Shown: positions 40,468 through 48,736, counted from the first letter of the stretch. The stretch is DNA of 64,000 bases from Henriciella sp. (GCA_030066975.1 JASJAO010000005.1:62001-126000); one strand, 5' to 3'. Notes: generated from the sequence alone by a model not told the origin. Translations and numbers: made by a program.

Positions 40468-41220
40468 TTAAAGCGTCGACCACCCGCCATCGATTGTGAT
40501 TTCTTCGCCAAGCATGAAGCTTGAGGCGTCTGAGGCCAGAAACACCGCAGCCCCCGCAATCTCCTCAGGTTTCCCAAATCGACCGAGCGGCACATTCGCG
40601 ACCACGCCGGACGCCATCTCGTTCAGCTCCGCCTCGCTCATGCCAAGCTTGCTGTAGATTGGCGTCTCCACCGGCCCCGGGGCGATCGTGTTGACGCGAA
40701 TGCCTGCGTCCTTGAGTTCCGCCGCCAGGGTCCGCGCGACCGATCTCAAAGCCGCCTTCGACGCTGAATAGACCGCCATGCCCGGCATGCCGAGCCGGTC
40801 GAGATTGGATGTCGTAAAGAACACCGACGCGCCTGTGTTCAAAACAGGGCGCAGCGCCTGCACCGTCAGCAACGGACCGGTGACATTGATCGCCAGCTGC
40901 TGGGCCGCCTGATCGGCATCGATCTGGCCAAGGGGCGCCGGCCAGGTCACCCCGGCATTCGCGAACAGAATGTCCAGGCCGCCAAACCGGGCGCGCACGT
41001 CGTCGGCGAGGCGGGTCAGTGCACTCGCATCCTGCGAAGGGGCCACCAGCCCGATTACATTGGCGCCGAGCCGGGCCGCCGCCTCGCGAACGCGGTCCCC
41101 ATTTTGTCCGGTGATGATCACCCGTGCGCCTTCGGCAAGCATGGCTTCAGCAGCGGCGTATCCGATACCGCTTGTGCCACCGGTAATCAGCGCGGTCTTG
41201 TTGGAAAGTGTCTGAGTCAT
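40468..41220 (-). CDS. Short-chain dehydrogenase/reductase
   Basis: A 250-residue classical SDR. The TGGTSGIG cofactor motif is at about residues 13-20, NAG at about 89-91, a catalytic Ser in the TTSNLDR segment, and YSASK. The sequence ends in EEITIDGGWSTL. It belongs to the quinone-oxidoreductase/FabG-like group without a substrate call. It is divergent from the LysR gene at 41340; the intergenic region has a candidate operator. The neighbouring S1P-lyase-like gene starts about 208 bp downstream of its stop. Confidence 0.85.
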   Translation of the reverse strand: MTQTLSNKTALITGGTSGIGYAAAEAMLAEGARVIITGQNGDRVREAAARLGANVIGLVAPSQDASALTRLADDVRARFGGLDILFANAGVTWPAPLGQIDADQAAQQLAINVTGPLLTVQALRPVLNTGASVFFTTSNLDRLGMPGMAVYSASKAALRSVARTLAAELKDAGIRVNTIAPGPVETPIYSKLGMSEAELNEMASGVVANVPLGRFGKPEEIAGAAVFLASDASSFMLGEEITIDGGWSTL

Positions 41221-41263
41221 AGCAGGGTCTCCTTCGGTTTTGTCTGCTGAGGCTCAAATTAGG

Positions 41264-41285
41264 CATTCTGTTATGGACAAGAATG
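41264..41285. promoter_or_regulatory. Candidate LysR operator between SDR and LysR genes
   Basis: Perfect inverted repeat CATTCT (41264-41269) and AGAATG (41280-41285) with a ten-base spacer, in the 119 bp between divergent genes. LysR regulators typically bind T-N11-A sites embedded in dyads of this size. A second dyad, TTTCTC at 41306-41311 and GAGAAA at 41317-41322, lies closer to the LysR start. Confidence 0.45.
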
Positions 41286-41339
41286 GACGTTGAATGAGAA
41301 ACAGTTTTCTCGAAAAGAGAAAGCCAGACGGACAGCAAT

Positions 41340-42251
41340 ATGGATCGGTTCACACAGTTAGAGACCTATATCGCGGTGATTGAGAGCGGCTCGCTCAGCG
41401 CGGCGGCGAAACGGCTTGGGATCGCGGTTTCCGCGGTCAGTCGCCGGATTGACGAGCTGGAAACACGATTGGGCGTGCGGCTCGCCCAGCGCTCGACCCG
41501 CGGATTTGCGCCGACAGCGATCGGCTCGGAATATTTCGAACATGCCAGGGACATGCTTGAGCAACTCGCCGAAGGTGAAGCCCGCACACGCGGCGACCAG
41601 GCCGCCCTTAGAGGCACGGTTCGCCTGGCAGCGCCGCTCACGTTCGGCGTCGCTCACGTCACCCCTATTGTGTCAGAGATGATGGCGGACACGCCTGATC
41701 TTGTCGTCGAGTTGAACTTCAATGATCGACGGGTGGATCTTGTGTCAGAGGGGATCGATCTCGCCCTGAGAATTGGTCGACTGGACGATTCCGCGCTCAT
41801 TGCCCGCCGCCTGTTCGGGGTTCGCCATGTCGTTGCCGCAAGCCCCGACTATTGGGACACGTATCGGCGTCCGGAAACCGCGCAGGACCTCGCCACCCAC
41901 CGCGCCCTGTCCTATCGCAGCGGCGCGGTCGGGGCCTCGTGGCGCTATCGCGATCCGAATGGGCGAGATGACACGGTCACATTGCAGCCACGCCTGATCG
42001 CCACCAATGGCGACGCGCTGGTCATGGCGGCAAAACGTGGATTGGGCGTGTTGATGGAGCCGACCTTCATTTGCGGTGACGCCATTCGCGCTGGCGACCT
42101 CGAACCCGTACTTCTGGACCATACCTGGATGTCGCTGTCGGCCTATCTGGTCTACGCCCCGGGCCGCGCCCTACCCGCCAGAGTACGGCACGTCATGGAC
42201 CAGCTGATCCGGCAATTGAGCGAACCCACCCCGTGGGATCGCGGGATTTAG
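41340..42251 (+). CDS. LysR-family transcriptional regulator
   Basis: A 303-residue LTTR. The N-terminal winged helix-turn-helix (LETYIAVIESGSLSAAAKRLGIAVSAVSRRIDELE, about residues 8-42) is followed by the RSTRGFAPTAIG linker and a periplasmic-binding-like effector domain (VRLAAPLTFGVAHV and ALVMAAKRGLGVL). The family context (next to and divergent from an SDR) suggests it controls that gene; the inducer is unknown. It ends at 42251, convergent with ilvE. Confidence 0.9.
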   Translation: MDRFTQLETYIAVIESGSLSAAAKRLGIAVSAVSRRIDELETRLGVRLAQRSTRGFAPTAIGSEYFEHARDMLEQLAEGEARTRGDQAALRGTVRLAAPLTFGVAHVTPIVSEMMADTPDLVVELNFNDRRVDLVSEGIDLALRIGRLDDSALIARRLFGVRHVVAASPDYWDTYRRPETAQDLATHRALSYRSGAVGASWRYRDPNGRDDTVTLQPRLIATNGDALVMAAKRGLGVLMEPTFICGDAIRAGDLEPVLLDHTWMSLSAYLVYAPGRALPARVRHVMDQLIRQLSEPTPWDRGI

Positions 42252-42324
42252 GCTGAGCCCTCCCCCCAGACCCCAGGCCCCAGATCCGACCGAACCATGG
42301 CCCGCATCGCCCGGCAATCCGTAG

Positions 42325-42342
42325 GGCGGGGTTCACCCCGCC
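42325..42342. terminator. Perfect hairpin between convergent lysR and ilvE
   Basis: GGCGGGGT (42325-42332) and ACCCCGCC (42335-42342) form an eight-base-pair stem with a two-base loop. It lies between the convergent stops at 42251 and 42432. It has no T-run, so it is either a bidirectional terminator of the intrinsic type with poor tails or a dispersed palindromic element. Confidence 0.45.
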
Positions 42343-42431
42343 TTGTCTTGGTCACACCCGATCGACACGGCGCGCCAAGGCCCGCCCCACAGCTCTGATC
42401 GCCCCCAAACTCAGCCGACACCCGCGCTGCC

Positions 42432-43319
42432 CTACTCTGCCGGCATCGCGATCTTGCGATAGACAAGATCAGAATAGTCCTCGACCAGGGCCTCAGACAC
42501 TGCGCCCGGCTTATAGGTAAACTCGCCAATCTCCGCGACCGGTGTGATTTCAGCCGCTGAGCCGGTGATGAAACACTCATCAAACGTGCTCAGCTCATCC
42601 GGCATGATCGCGCGTTCAATCACCTCGATCTGACGCGCCTTGGCAAGTTTGATTGCGGTCTGGCGCGTTATGCCATTCAGGAAGCAATCCGGGGTTGGTG
42701 TGTGCAACGCGCCGTCGCGCAGGAAGAAAATATTCGCGCCCGTCGCCTCAGCCACCTGCCCGCGATAGTCGAGCATCAGGGCATCAGCATAACCGTCACG
42801 TTCGGCCGCATGTTTGGACAGCGTACAGATCATATACAGCCCGGCCGCCTTGGCATGGCACGGGGCTGTATCTGGGGCCGGACGGCGCCATTCGGCATGC
42901 GTCATCCGGATGCCTTTCATCTTGTCAGCAAAATAGTCGCCCCAGGCCCAGACCGCGACGGCCAGATGGATCGTATTGTTCTGAGCCGAAACGCCCATCA
43001 TTTCACTGCCGCGCCAGGCAAAGGCCCGGATATACGCATTCTCAAGCCCTGATTTCGCGAGCGTTTCAGCTTTGATATCCTCAAGCTCGGCAACGCTGAC
43101 CGGCAGGTCAAAGCCCATAATGTCCGCCGAGTTAGCAAGCCGCTGGGAATGGCGTAGCGATTCGAAAATCTGTCCGCCATAGGCCCGCTCGCCTTCAAAC
43201 ACACAGGAAGCATAATGCATGGCATGGGTCAGCACGTGCACTTTGGTCTCGCGCCATGGCGTATATTCGCCATCCATCCAGATAAATCCGTCGCGATCGT
43301 CAAAGGGCTGTTCAGCCAT
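42432..43319 (-). CDS. ilvE: Branched-chain amino acid aminotransferase
   Basis: Transfers the amino group for the last step of leucine, isoleucine and valine synthesis. This 295-residue fold-type IV PLP enzyme has the Schiff-base lysine K157 in APCHAKAAGLYM and the family segments FEGERAYGG, LMLDYRGQVAEATGANIF and GITRQTAI. The start is ATG 43319 (MAEQPFD), with AGGA upstream; the in-frame upstream extension to 43340 is unlikely. It is divergent from the MarR gene. Confidence 0.93.
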   Translation of the reverse strand: MAEQPFDDRDGFIWMDGEYTPWRETKVHVLTHAMHYASCVFEGERAYGGQIFESLRHSQRLANSADIMGFDLPVSVAELEDIKAETLAKSGLENAYIRAFAWRGSEMMGVSAQNNTIHLAVAVWAWGDYFADKMKGIRMTHAEWRRPAPDTAPCHAKAAGLYMICTLSKHAAERDGYADALMLDYRGQVAEATGANIFFLRDGALHTPTPDCFLNGITRQTAIKLAKARQIEVIERAIMPDELSTFDECFITGSAAEITPVAEIGEFTYKPGAVSEALVEDYSDLVYRKIAMPAE

Positions 43320-43373
43320 TGTCCCGTTCCTGTCTTGCAAACTGTTTCAATTCCACGGCATTCTCAGATCACC

Positions 43374-43844
43374 ATGGTAGATGTCAACCAAAACAGAGCG
43401 AGCCCGCCCGGTTTCGATCCACGCCTGTTCCTCAGAGATGAGGAACTCGACTATGGCATTTCACTGATGCTGACAGCAGAACGCGTGCTGATGAAGCAGG
43501 CAGGTCATATTGCGGAGGCGCACAATATGCCGCCATTGGCCGCACGGGTCCTGATTGCCATCCGCTTCCTACCCGGCCAGAGCGTGAAGGCCCTTCGCAC
43601 GCAGCTCGATGCGACGACGCCGACCCTCGCCCGCATTCTCGGCGACCTGGACAAACGCGGCCTGATCGAGCGGCGGAAGTCCGGCCGGGATGCCCGCGCG
43701 CGTATGCTGTATCTGACAGAAGAGGGAAAGCGATTGACCGATCCGGCCACAATTGCGATGCGCGATACACTACGCTTGGCCTATCGCCGCGCCGGCGCAA
43801 CCGCCGTGGCTGGCGCGCGTCAGGTTCTGGAGGCCCTACAGTGA
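43374..43844 (+). CDS. MarR-family transcriptional regulator
   Basis: A 156-residue winged-helix protein. The recognition helix region LDATTPTLARILGDLDKRGLIERRKSGRDAR (about 84-114) is typical. ATG 43374 is the likely start; a longer frame from 43215 encodes no domain and overlaps the ilvE gene. It overlaps the response regulator gene by four bases, an arrangement known from PetP/PetR-type regulator pairs in Rhodobacter. Its ligand is unknown. Confidence 0.88.
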   Translation: MVDVNQNRASPPGFDPRLFLRDEELDYGISLMLTAERVLMKQAGHIAEAHNMPPLAARVLIAIRFLPGQSVKALRTQLDATTPTLARILGDLDKRGLIERRKSGRDARARMLYLTEEGKRLTDPATIAMRDTLRLAYRRAGATAVAGARQVLEALQ

Positions 43845-44518
43845 GCACAGACACCCACCTGCTCGTCGTTGATGATGATGACCGTATTCGCGACCTGCTG
43901 CAGAAGTATCTCAGCCGCGAAGGCCATAATGTCACGACCGCGAAAGACGCCGCGGCGGCGCGAAAACTGTTCAACACGTTCAGCTTTGACCTCGCCATCC
44001 TCGACATCATGATGCCGGGCGAAGATGGGCTCAGCCTGCTGAAAGCCCTGCGCGAGGACGGCGATCAGACGCCGGTGCTGCTGCTAACAGCACGCGGTCA
44101 GGCGAGTGACCGGATTGAAGGCCTGAAACATGGCGCCGATGATTATCTGCCCAAACCCTTCGAGCCGGAAGAGCTGTCCCTGCGGGCAGCGGCCATTCTA
44201 CGCCGCAGTCATGTTCCGCCGCCTCCAGGCGATATTGAGATGTCTGGCCTCGTTTTTGACGTCGCCAAAGGCGTCCTCACCGATGGCAAGCAGCACATTC
44301 GCCTGACTGAAAGCGAGCTGCAATTGCTCCGCCTGCTCGCCCGTGTCCCCGGAGAGCCCGTACGCCGCGAAGCGCTCGCCGCCGAAGCCTCGACCGGCAC
44401 CGAACGCAGTATTGATGTGCAGGTCACGCGCCTCCGCCGTAAGATTGAGCCAGATCCGAAGAACCCTATCCACATCCAAACGGTGCGGGGCGTCGGCTAT
44501 CGCCTGATGCCGGATTAG
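43841..44518 (+). CDS. OmpR-family response regulator
   Basis: A 225-residue two-component regulator. The receiver domain (about 1-125) has acidic DDDD at 11-14, phosphoacceptor D55 in LAILDIMMPG, T and K positions in LLLTARG and PKPF. The C-terminal winged helix contains RSIDVQVTRLRRKIEPDPKNP. It is co-translated with the MarR gene (ATGA overlap). The expected cognate histidine kinase lies at 46974, not directly after it; two other units intervene. Confidence 0.94.
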   Translation: MSTDTHLLVVDDDDRIRDLLQKYLSREGHNVTTAKDAAAARKLFNTFSFDLAILDIMMPGEDGLSLLKALREDGDQTPVLLLTARGQASDRIEGLKHGADDYLPKPFEPEELSLRAAAILRRSHVPPPPGDIEMSGLVFDVAKGVLTDGKQHIRLTESELQLLRLLARVPGEPVRREALAAEASTGTERSIDVQVTRLRRKIEPDPKNPIHIQTVRGVGYRLMPD

Positions 44519-44644
44519 GTGTGCAAGGGGCCTGGGTTAAAGTTCTAAGGTGAGATCAGCATTGCGAATTGCTGCTATCTTTAGCCAGGGGCGGACAAAA
44601 GTTGAGCAGCTAAGTTGGGACGCGATTCACACGCGCAACCAAAA

Positions 44645-44672
44645 CCCTCTTTCGGCGTCAAAGGAGGCATCA
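44645..44672. repeat. Diverged copy of the 7483-type palindromic repeat
   Basis: CCTCTTTCGGCGTC followed by AAAGGAGGCATCAT resembles the 7483-7514 copy (GTCCGCTTTCGGTGTC...). The half-sites differ from copy 2 but still complement each other apart from one bulge (CCTCTTT versus AAAGGAGG), as expected if the structure rather than the sequence is conserved. It lies upstream of the accessory gene at 44793. Confidence 0.4.
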
Positions 44673-44792
44673 TCTGAGTGACCCATCTCGCCCTAAAACG
44701 GTCACGCAGAACATCTTGTTTGTGATTGCGCGAAGTTCAAAATCTGACAGAAAGCGCGTAGTTATTATCGCTTTGCCTGAGGCACCAGCACA

Positions 44793-45449
44793 ATGAAGCT
44801 TCCATTTTGGCGCAATAAAAATCGACCACTCGAGAGCGCTTTTTTTGAACAGTTCTCAAAGGGGCTTCCCCAAGGAATGAGCGTTCCAGAAGAGTTCTCT
44901 CGCCTGTTTGAATGGGCTGAAAACAATGACCGGATCAGGTCTACGCGAGATGGATCATCTTACATCTCGTTCGGTGCTGCGAACAGTTCAGTTATGATTC
45001 ACATGCCCACTCAAGACCCGTGGTGGTTGGGAAGCGAAAACGCGGACCATAATGAGCGCCTAAAAGTGTTTGCGCGAACAGGTGGAGATGGGTCTTCTGC
45101 GGCATTTTGGTTAGATAACGAAGGTAAGCAGCACATCGTTCATTTGGGATCGGGGTCTGGCTCGGTGATGATTGGCATTTGGGTAGAAAGCCCATTGGAT
45201 TTTCTTCGACTAATATCGATTGGTTATGACGAGCTGTGTTGGCCCGAGGACTACAATCTACCGCCTGAAGAATTAATCGATGCTGGAGCTGAATTTGAGG
45301 CTCCAAAGGCGCTCAAAAAATGGATCGAGGACGAATTTAATACGTCTGTTCCTCGAACCGCAGATGAACTCGTCGCCGAGATGTCGGAAATAGGCGAGGA
45401 ATCAGATGACTCGTTCTGTCAATGGGTTGGATCGCTCAACCCGCAATAG
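44793..45449 (+). CDS. Hypothetical protein with immunity/SMI1-like character
   Basis: A 218-residue acidic protein, AT-richer than its neighbours. The C-terminal two thirds (HIVHLGSGSGSV, ESPLDFLRLISIGYDELCW) resemble SMI1/KNR4 (SUKH)-type immunity proteins, which neutralise polymorphic toxins. I am not certain of the family. No toxin gene is adjacent. It lies between the response regulator and the second accessory gene, with palindromic repeat 44645-44672 upstream. Confidence 0.6.
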   Translation: MKLPFWRNKNRPLESAFFEQFSKGLPQGMSVPEEFSRLFEWAENNDRIRSTRDGSSYISFGAANSSVMIHMPTQDPWWLGSENADHNERLKVFARTGGDGSSAAFWLDNEGKQHIVHLGSGSGSVMIGIWVESPLDFLRLISIGYDELCWPEDYNLPPEELIDAGAEFEAPKALKKWIEDEFNTSVPRTADELVAEMSEIGEESDDSFCQWVGSLNPQ

Positions 45450-45479
45450 ACTGTCCAACATCGTCACGCGAAAAACGCA

Positions 45480-45848
45480 ATGTTCAAGCTTCAGCACAGC
45501 GTCTTAAATTCGCCCCCTTGTAGCTTCTGCGGAAAGCACGATCTCGTCGATGCAGACCAGCATCGCTTATATTGCATTCAACCGGAGCCCAACGAAATGC
45601 CTTTGAAAATACAAAATGACGAAGCGGCGGACATTCAAGTCTCGCTTATAGAAGCTTTTCTAATCATAGAAGAATTCCTGGTTCAATTCGGAGATAGGGA
45701 CCAATGGAGCGAGGATGGACTGCAACGACTGAGGAGTTTCGTATCTACGGATGCTAGCAGCGGCATGCACGTCGTTCCAAGGGATCCAGCTATGTGGAAC
45801 GATTGGAAACAAAGCGCAAAGAGAGTGTTACCAGATCTATTGAAATAA
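45480..45848 (+). CDS. Small hypothetical protein, AT-rich island
   Basis: A 122-residue protein if ATG 45480 is used; ATG 45597 (83 residues, GGAG nine bases upstream) is at least as plausible. The longer N-terminus has a CSFCGKHD pair and a further Cys 15 residues on, resembling an incomplete zinc finger. The remainder is mostly helical and acidic (ADIQVSLIEAFLIIEEFLVQF). No family recognised. It follows the immunity-like gene by about 30 bp and may be its partner. Confidence 0.5.
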   Translation: MFKLQHSVLNSPPCSFCGKHDLVDADQHRLYCIQPEPNEMPLKIQNDEAADIQVSLIEAFLIIEEFLVQFGDRDQWSEDGLQRLRSFVSTDASSGMHVVPRDPAMWNDWKQSAKRVLPDLLK

Positions 45849-46141
45849 CTTCTGGTCTAATGCCGAAATCTGAATATTGCGGGCGACTTAATCTCGCCCC
45901 AAATAGGGCTCCATAATCATGTCCGCATCTGACCTAAAACCAGCTCAATGAGCGGCGACTTCCGGCCGTTCGCACGGGACCGTTTGGCGCCGAGGGGGCT
46001 TGGTTGGGTTTCGGGCTGCTCACATCTGAGTGGAGGCTTCACCGGTCAGAATGCGCTATGCGAGGATCAAATCGGTCTGCACGCACGCGCGCCAGCAGGC
46101 TGCCCCTACCCTTCCCATGCTGCGCGCTTTATACCCCCGAT
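45849..46141. other. Intergenic interval before the FkbM gene
   Basis: No supported gene in about 290 bases between the second accessory gene and the FkbM methyltransferase. Open frames here are short, start late and lack ribosome binding sites or family resemblance. No transposase remnant, tRNA or repeat pair was seen. This is the right-hand boundary of the AT-rich insertion. Confidence 0.5.
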
Positions 46142-46969
46142 ATGACCCAGTCTTCGCCTTCTCAGTCCTATGCGCCCGGTCCGCTGACTGCGGCATTGCT
46201 TGGTCTGTCGCGGCATACGCTGTTTGGTCGGGGGCAGTTGCGCAAGCTGATGGCGAAAGGGGTGCGGGCGCTGAACCCGGAGACACCGCTGGATGTCTCC
46301 CTCTATGGCGGACGAGCGCGGCTGCATCACACGGGCAATAATAGCGAGGTGAAGGCCTTGCTCAGCCCGAAGCGTTTTTCGCGCGAAGAGTATGCGTTCT
46401 GCGCCGAACACATGCCGGCAGAAGGCGGCGTGTTTCTTGATATCGGTGCGAATGCCGGAATTTTCAGTCTCTATGTCGCCTCGCTGATGCGGTCTGGAAC
46501 GCTGATTTGTGTTGAGCCTCAACCGGCGATGTTTGAGCGTCTGCAAACGAATTTCGCCCTGAATCCGGAACTTGAGGCTCGGCTGGACGTGCAGCTAAAG
46601 CCAACCGCGCTGGGCGCAGAGGCTGGAGAGCTGAACCTGTCCGTGCCAACAGACTCGGCCGGTCGGGCCAGTCTGCATGCCCTGGCTGAAGGCGAGACCC
46701 TGAGCGTGCCCGTCATCCCCATGCTGGATCTGTTCCAAGGGCCATGCACGGATCGGCTCGACCTGCTCAAGATAGATGTCGAGGGCTTTGAAGACGCCAT
46801 CCTGTTTCCCTTCTTTGAGACGGCCCCGGAAACCCTGTATCCAAAAGCCATCGTCATGGAACACTGCCATGCGGGGCGATGGGCGCGCGATTGCGAGGCG
46901 ATGCTGCTCGGACACGGCTACGACATCGCCCACAAAGACCGGCTCAACCTGATGCTGCGGAAGCGCTGA
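46142..46969 (+). CDS. FkbM-family methyltransferase
   Basis: A 275-residue SAM-dependent methyltransferase. The SAM-binding motif is VFLDIGANAGIFSLYVA (about residues 98-114), followed by VEPQPAMFERL, a DLLKIDVEGFE acidic motif and a C-terminal VMEHCHAG segment; all are typical of the FkbM/class VIII group. These enzymes often methylate sugar hydroxyls in polysaccharides or natural products. It ends four bases before the histidine kinase start. Confidence 0.85.
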   Translation: MTQSSPSQSYAPGPLTAALLGLSRHTLFGRGQLRKLMAKGVRALNPETPLDVSLYGGRARLHHTGNNSEVKALLSPKRFSREEYAFCAEHMPAEGGVFLDIGANAGIFSLYVASLMRSGTLICVEPQPAMFERLQTNFALNPELEARLDVQLKPTALGAEAGELNLSVPTDSAGRASLHALAEGETLSVPVIPMLDLFQGPCTDRLDLLKIDVEGFEDAILFPFFETAPETLYPKAIVMEHCHAGRWARDCEAMLLGHGYDIAHKDRLNLMLRKR

Positions 46970-46973
46970 GACC

Positions 46974-48272
46974 ATGGCGGGCTTTCGCCTTCGCAACTAT
47001 ACGCCGCGCGGTCTGTATGCGCGTCTGGCTGCGCTGGTCGCGGTTCCCGTACTCGCAATCTTCGCAATCACGACGACGTACTACTACCAGGAGCACATCA
47101 AGGATGTGAACGCGAAACTGTCTCAGTCCATCGCGCGTGAAGTCGGCCTGATCATCGATACATGCGAACACCCTGAGCACTCATTCAGTGACGAAGCGGA
47201 GATTGAAACGCAACTGGGGCTCCTGCTCGATTGCGCCTATCCGGGCGGCGGCGAATGGCCGAGCGGCGCAAAAACCAGTTTTGCCTATGCACCGATCCTG
47301 CGCACCCAGCTTGAGAGTTTCGTTTCAAAGCCGGTTCGCGTCGCAACGGTTGAACAAGGCTCGGTGCTCGATTTTCGCAGCGAGATCGAAACCGGGACGG
47401 TTCGCGTATTGATTGACCGGAAGCGCGCGCTCGCCGCGAACACACATTTCACGATTGTCTGGGTTCTGCTCGGCACAGTGTTCATGCTGGCGCTCGCCTT
47501 CGGCTTCTTACGCAATCAGGTCCGTTCCATTCTGCGCCTCACCGATGCGGCCAAAGCCTTTGGCCGCGGGCGGGACTTGCCCGGCTTCAGACCCTCCGGC
47601 GCAACCGAGATTCGAGATGCGGCCCGCGCGGTCATGGACATGCGGGCGCGTCTCACAGCCTTTGCCGATCAACGCACAACCATGCTGGCCGGGGTCAGTC
47701 ATGACTTACGCACACCGCTGACCCGGCTCAAACTCCAACTCGCCATGATGGAACCCTCAGACGAGATTGCGGGGGCGCGCGCTGACCTCGACGATATGGC
47801 CTCCATGCTGGACGAGTATCTCGCTTTTGCCAGCGGCGAGGAGGGTGAGAAACCGGAGAGAGTCCGCCTCGATCATAGCGTTCGCACTGTGGCCGAGCGG
47901 ATCGAAAGCGCTTTCGTCATTGAAGCGCCAGAGATCACGGTGATGGCCCGGCCGATGGCTTTGTCGCGGACATTGTCCAACCTGATCAGCAATGCTGTGG
48001 GCTATGGCGACCGGTGTGAAATCCGCCTCACCAAGGGCCCGAAAATGGCTGAGATTCTGATCGACGATAATGGGCCAGGTATTCCGGAAAGCGAGCGGGA
48101 GGACGCGTTCCGTCCGTTTCATCGACTTGAGGAAGCGCGCACGCAAAACGTGCCCGGAAGCGGCCTCGGCCTGACGCTGGCCCGTGATTTCGCCCGCGCG
48201 CATGGCGGGGATATTCGCCTCGAAGACAGCGAGATGGGCGGTCTTCGGGTCCGCCTCAGATTGCCTTATTGA
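46974..48272 (+). CDS. EnvZ-like sensor histidine kinase
   Basis: A 432-residue membrane kinase. Two transmembrane segments (about 18-36 and 160-178) bracket a periplasmic sensor of about 125 residues. A HAMP-like linker follows, then HisKA with the autophosphorylation site H243 in LAGVSHDLRTPLTR, and the HATPase with N box (LISNAVGYG), G1 (DDNGPGIPE) and G2 (GSGLGLTLA). The OmpR-type regulator at 43841 is its likely partner. Between them lie the accessory genes and the FkbM gene. The stop overlaps the end of the DUF1905 gene on the other strand. Confidence 0.92.
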   Translation: MAGFRLRNYTPRGLYARLAALVAVPVLAIFAITTTYYYQEHIKDVNAKLSQSIAREVGLIIDTCEHPEHSFSDEAEIETQLGLLLDCAYPGGGEWPSGAKTSFAYAPILRTQLESFVSKPVRVATVEQGSVLDFRSEIETGTVRVLIDRKRALAANTHFTIVWVLLGTVFMLALAFGFLRNQVRSILRLTDAAKAFGRGRDLPGFRPSGATEIRDAARAVMDMRARLTAFADQRTTMLAGVSHDLRTPLTRLKLQLAMMEPSDEIAGARADLDDMASMLDEYLAFASGEEGEKPERVRLDHSVRTVAERIESAFVIEAPEITVMARPMALSRTLSNLISNAVGYGDRCEIRLTKGPKMAEILIDDNGPGIPESEREDAFRPFHRLEEARTQNVPGSGLGLTLARDFARAHGGDIRLEDSEMGGLRVRLRLPY

Positions 48273-48736
48273 CCCAGGAGTTCCGCAAAGATCTCAGCCA
48301 CCCGTTTCTGCTGGGTTTCCTGACGTTTCGCAGACCCGACCCGATAAGCAAATCCGCGCTGCTTTCCGGGCGTTAGAGATTCCCATGCGAGACGGGCCTC
48401 CTCATTCTCTTCAAGCGCAGTCTGAAGCTTCTCTGGGACGTCCACCGCGTTCTGATCTGCAATCGCGAACCGAACCTCAATTTCGTCACCCAATCCAATG
48501 TTCACCGCCTTTAGCAGCCGTTTTCCGAGATGTAGATAATAGCGCCCATCGCCATAAGGCACGAAGGCGCCTTCAACAGGAAAATCGTTAACCTCCGCAC
48601 TCACGCGAAGTCTTGGGTGTTGGTCAAACGGGAGGGTGCTCGCAGTATCCTCAGGCACGAAGACGATATGGTAGACCATTTTGCCGTAATCATGCCGGTC
48701 CACAACGCCTTGAAACTGGTGCGTAAAGAAGCTCAT
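48266..48736 (-). CDS. DUF1905/YdeI-type protein
   Basis: A 156-residue cytoplasmic protein. The N-terminal 95 residues (HQFQGVVDRHDYGKMVYHIVFVPED and YYLHLGKRLLKAVNIGLGDEIEV) match DUF1905, a small beta-barrel-like domain. The C-terminal region (ESLTPGKQRGFAYRVGSAKRQETQQKRVAEI) matches the YdeI/OmpD-associated bacteriocin-protection segment. Function is unproven. It overlaps the downstream TetR/COQ9-like gene by four bases. Confidence 0.8.
   Translation of the reverse strand: MSFFTHQFQGVVDRHDYGKMVYHIVFVPEDTASTLPFDQHPRLRVSAEVNDFPVEGAFVPYGDGRYYLHLGKRLLKAVNIGLGDEIEVRFAIADQNAVDVPEKLQTALEENEEARLAWESLTPGKQRGFAYRVGSAKRQETQQKRVAEIFAELLGQ

Noticed and set aside
40260-40595. N-terminal extension of the PLP lyase gene
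   Set aside because: It encodes a Cys/Arg/Ser-rich stretch without homology, overlaps the SDR gene, and ATG 40259 has a good Shine-Dalgarno sequence.
45948-46145. Possible 65-residue gene on the plus strand
   Set aside because: Composition is Pro/Gly/Arg-rich without a family match, it has no ribosome binding site and overlaps the start of the FkbM gene in another frame.
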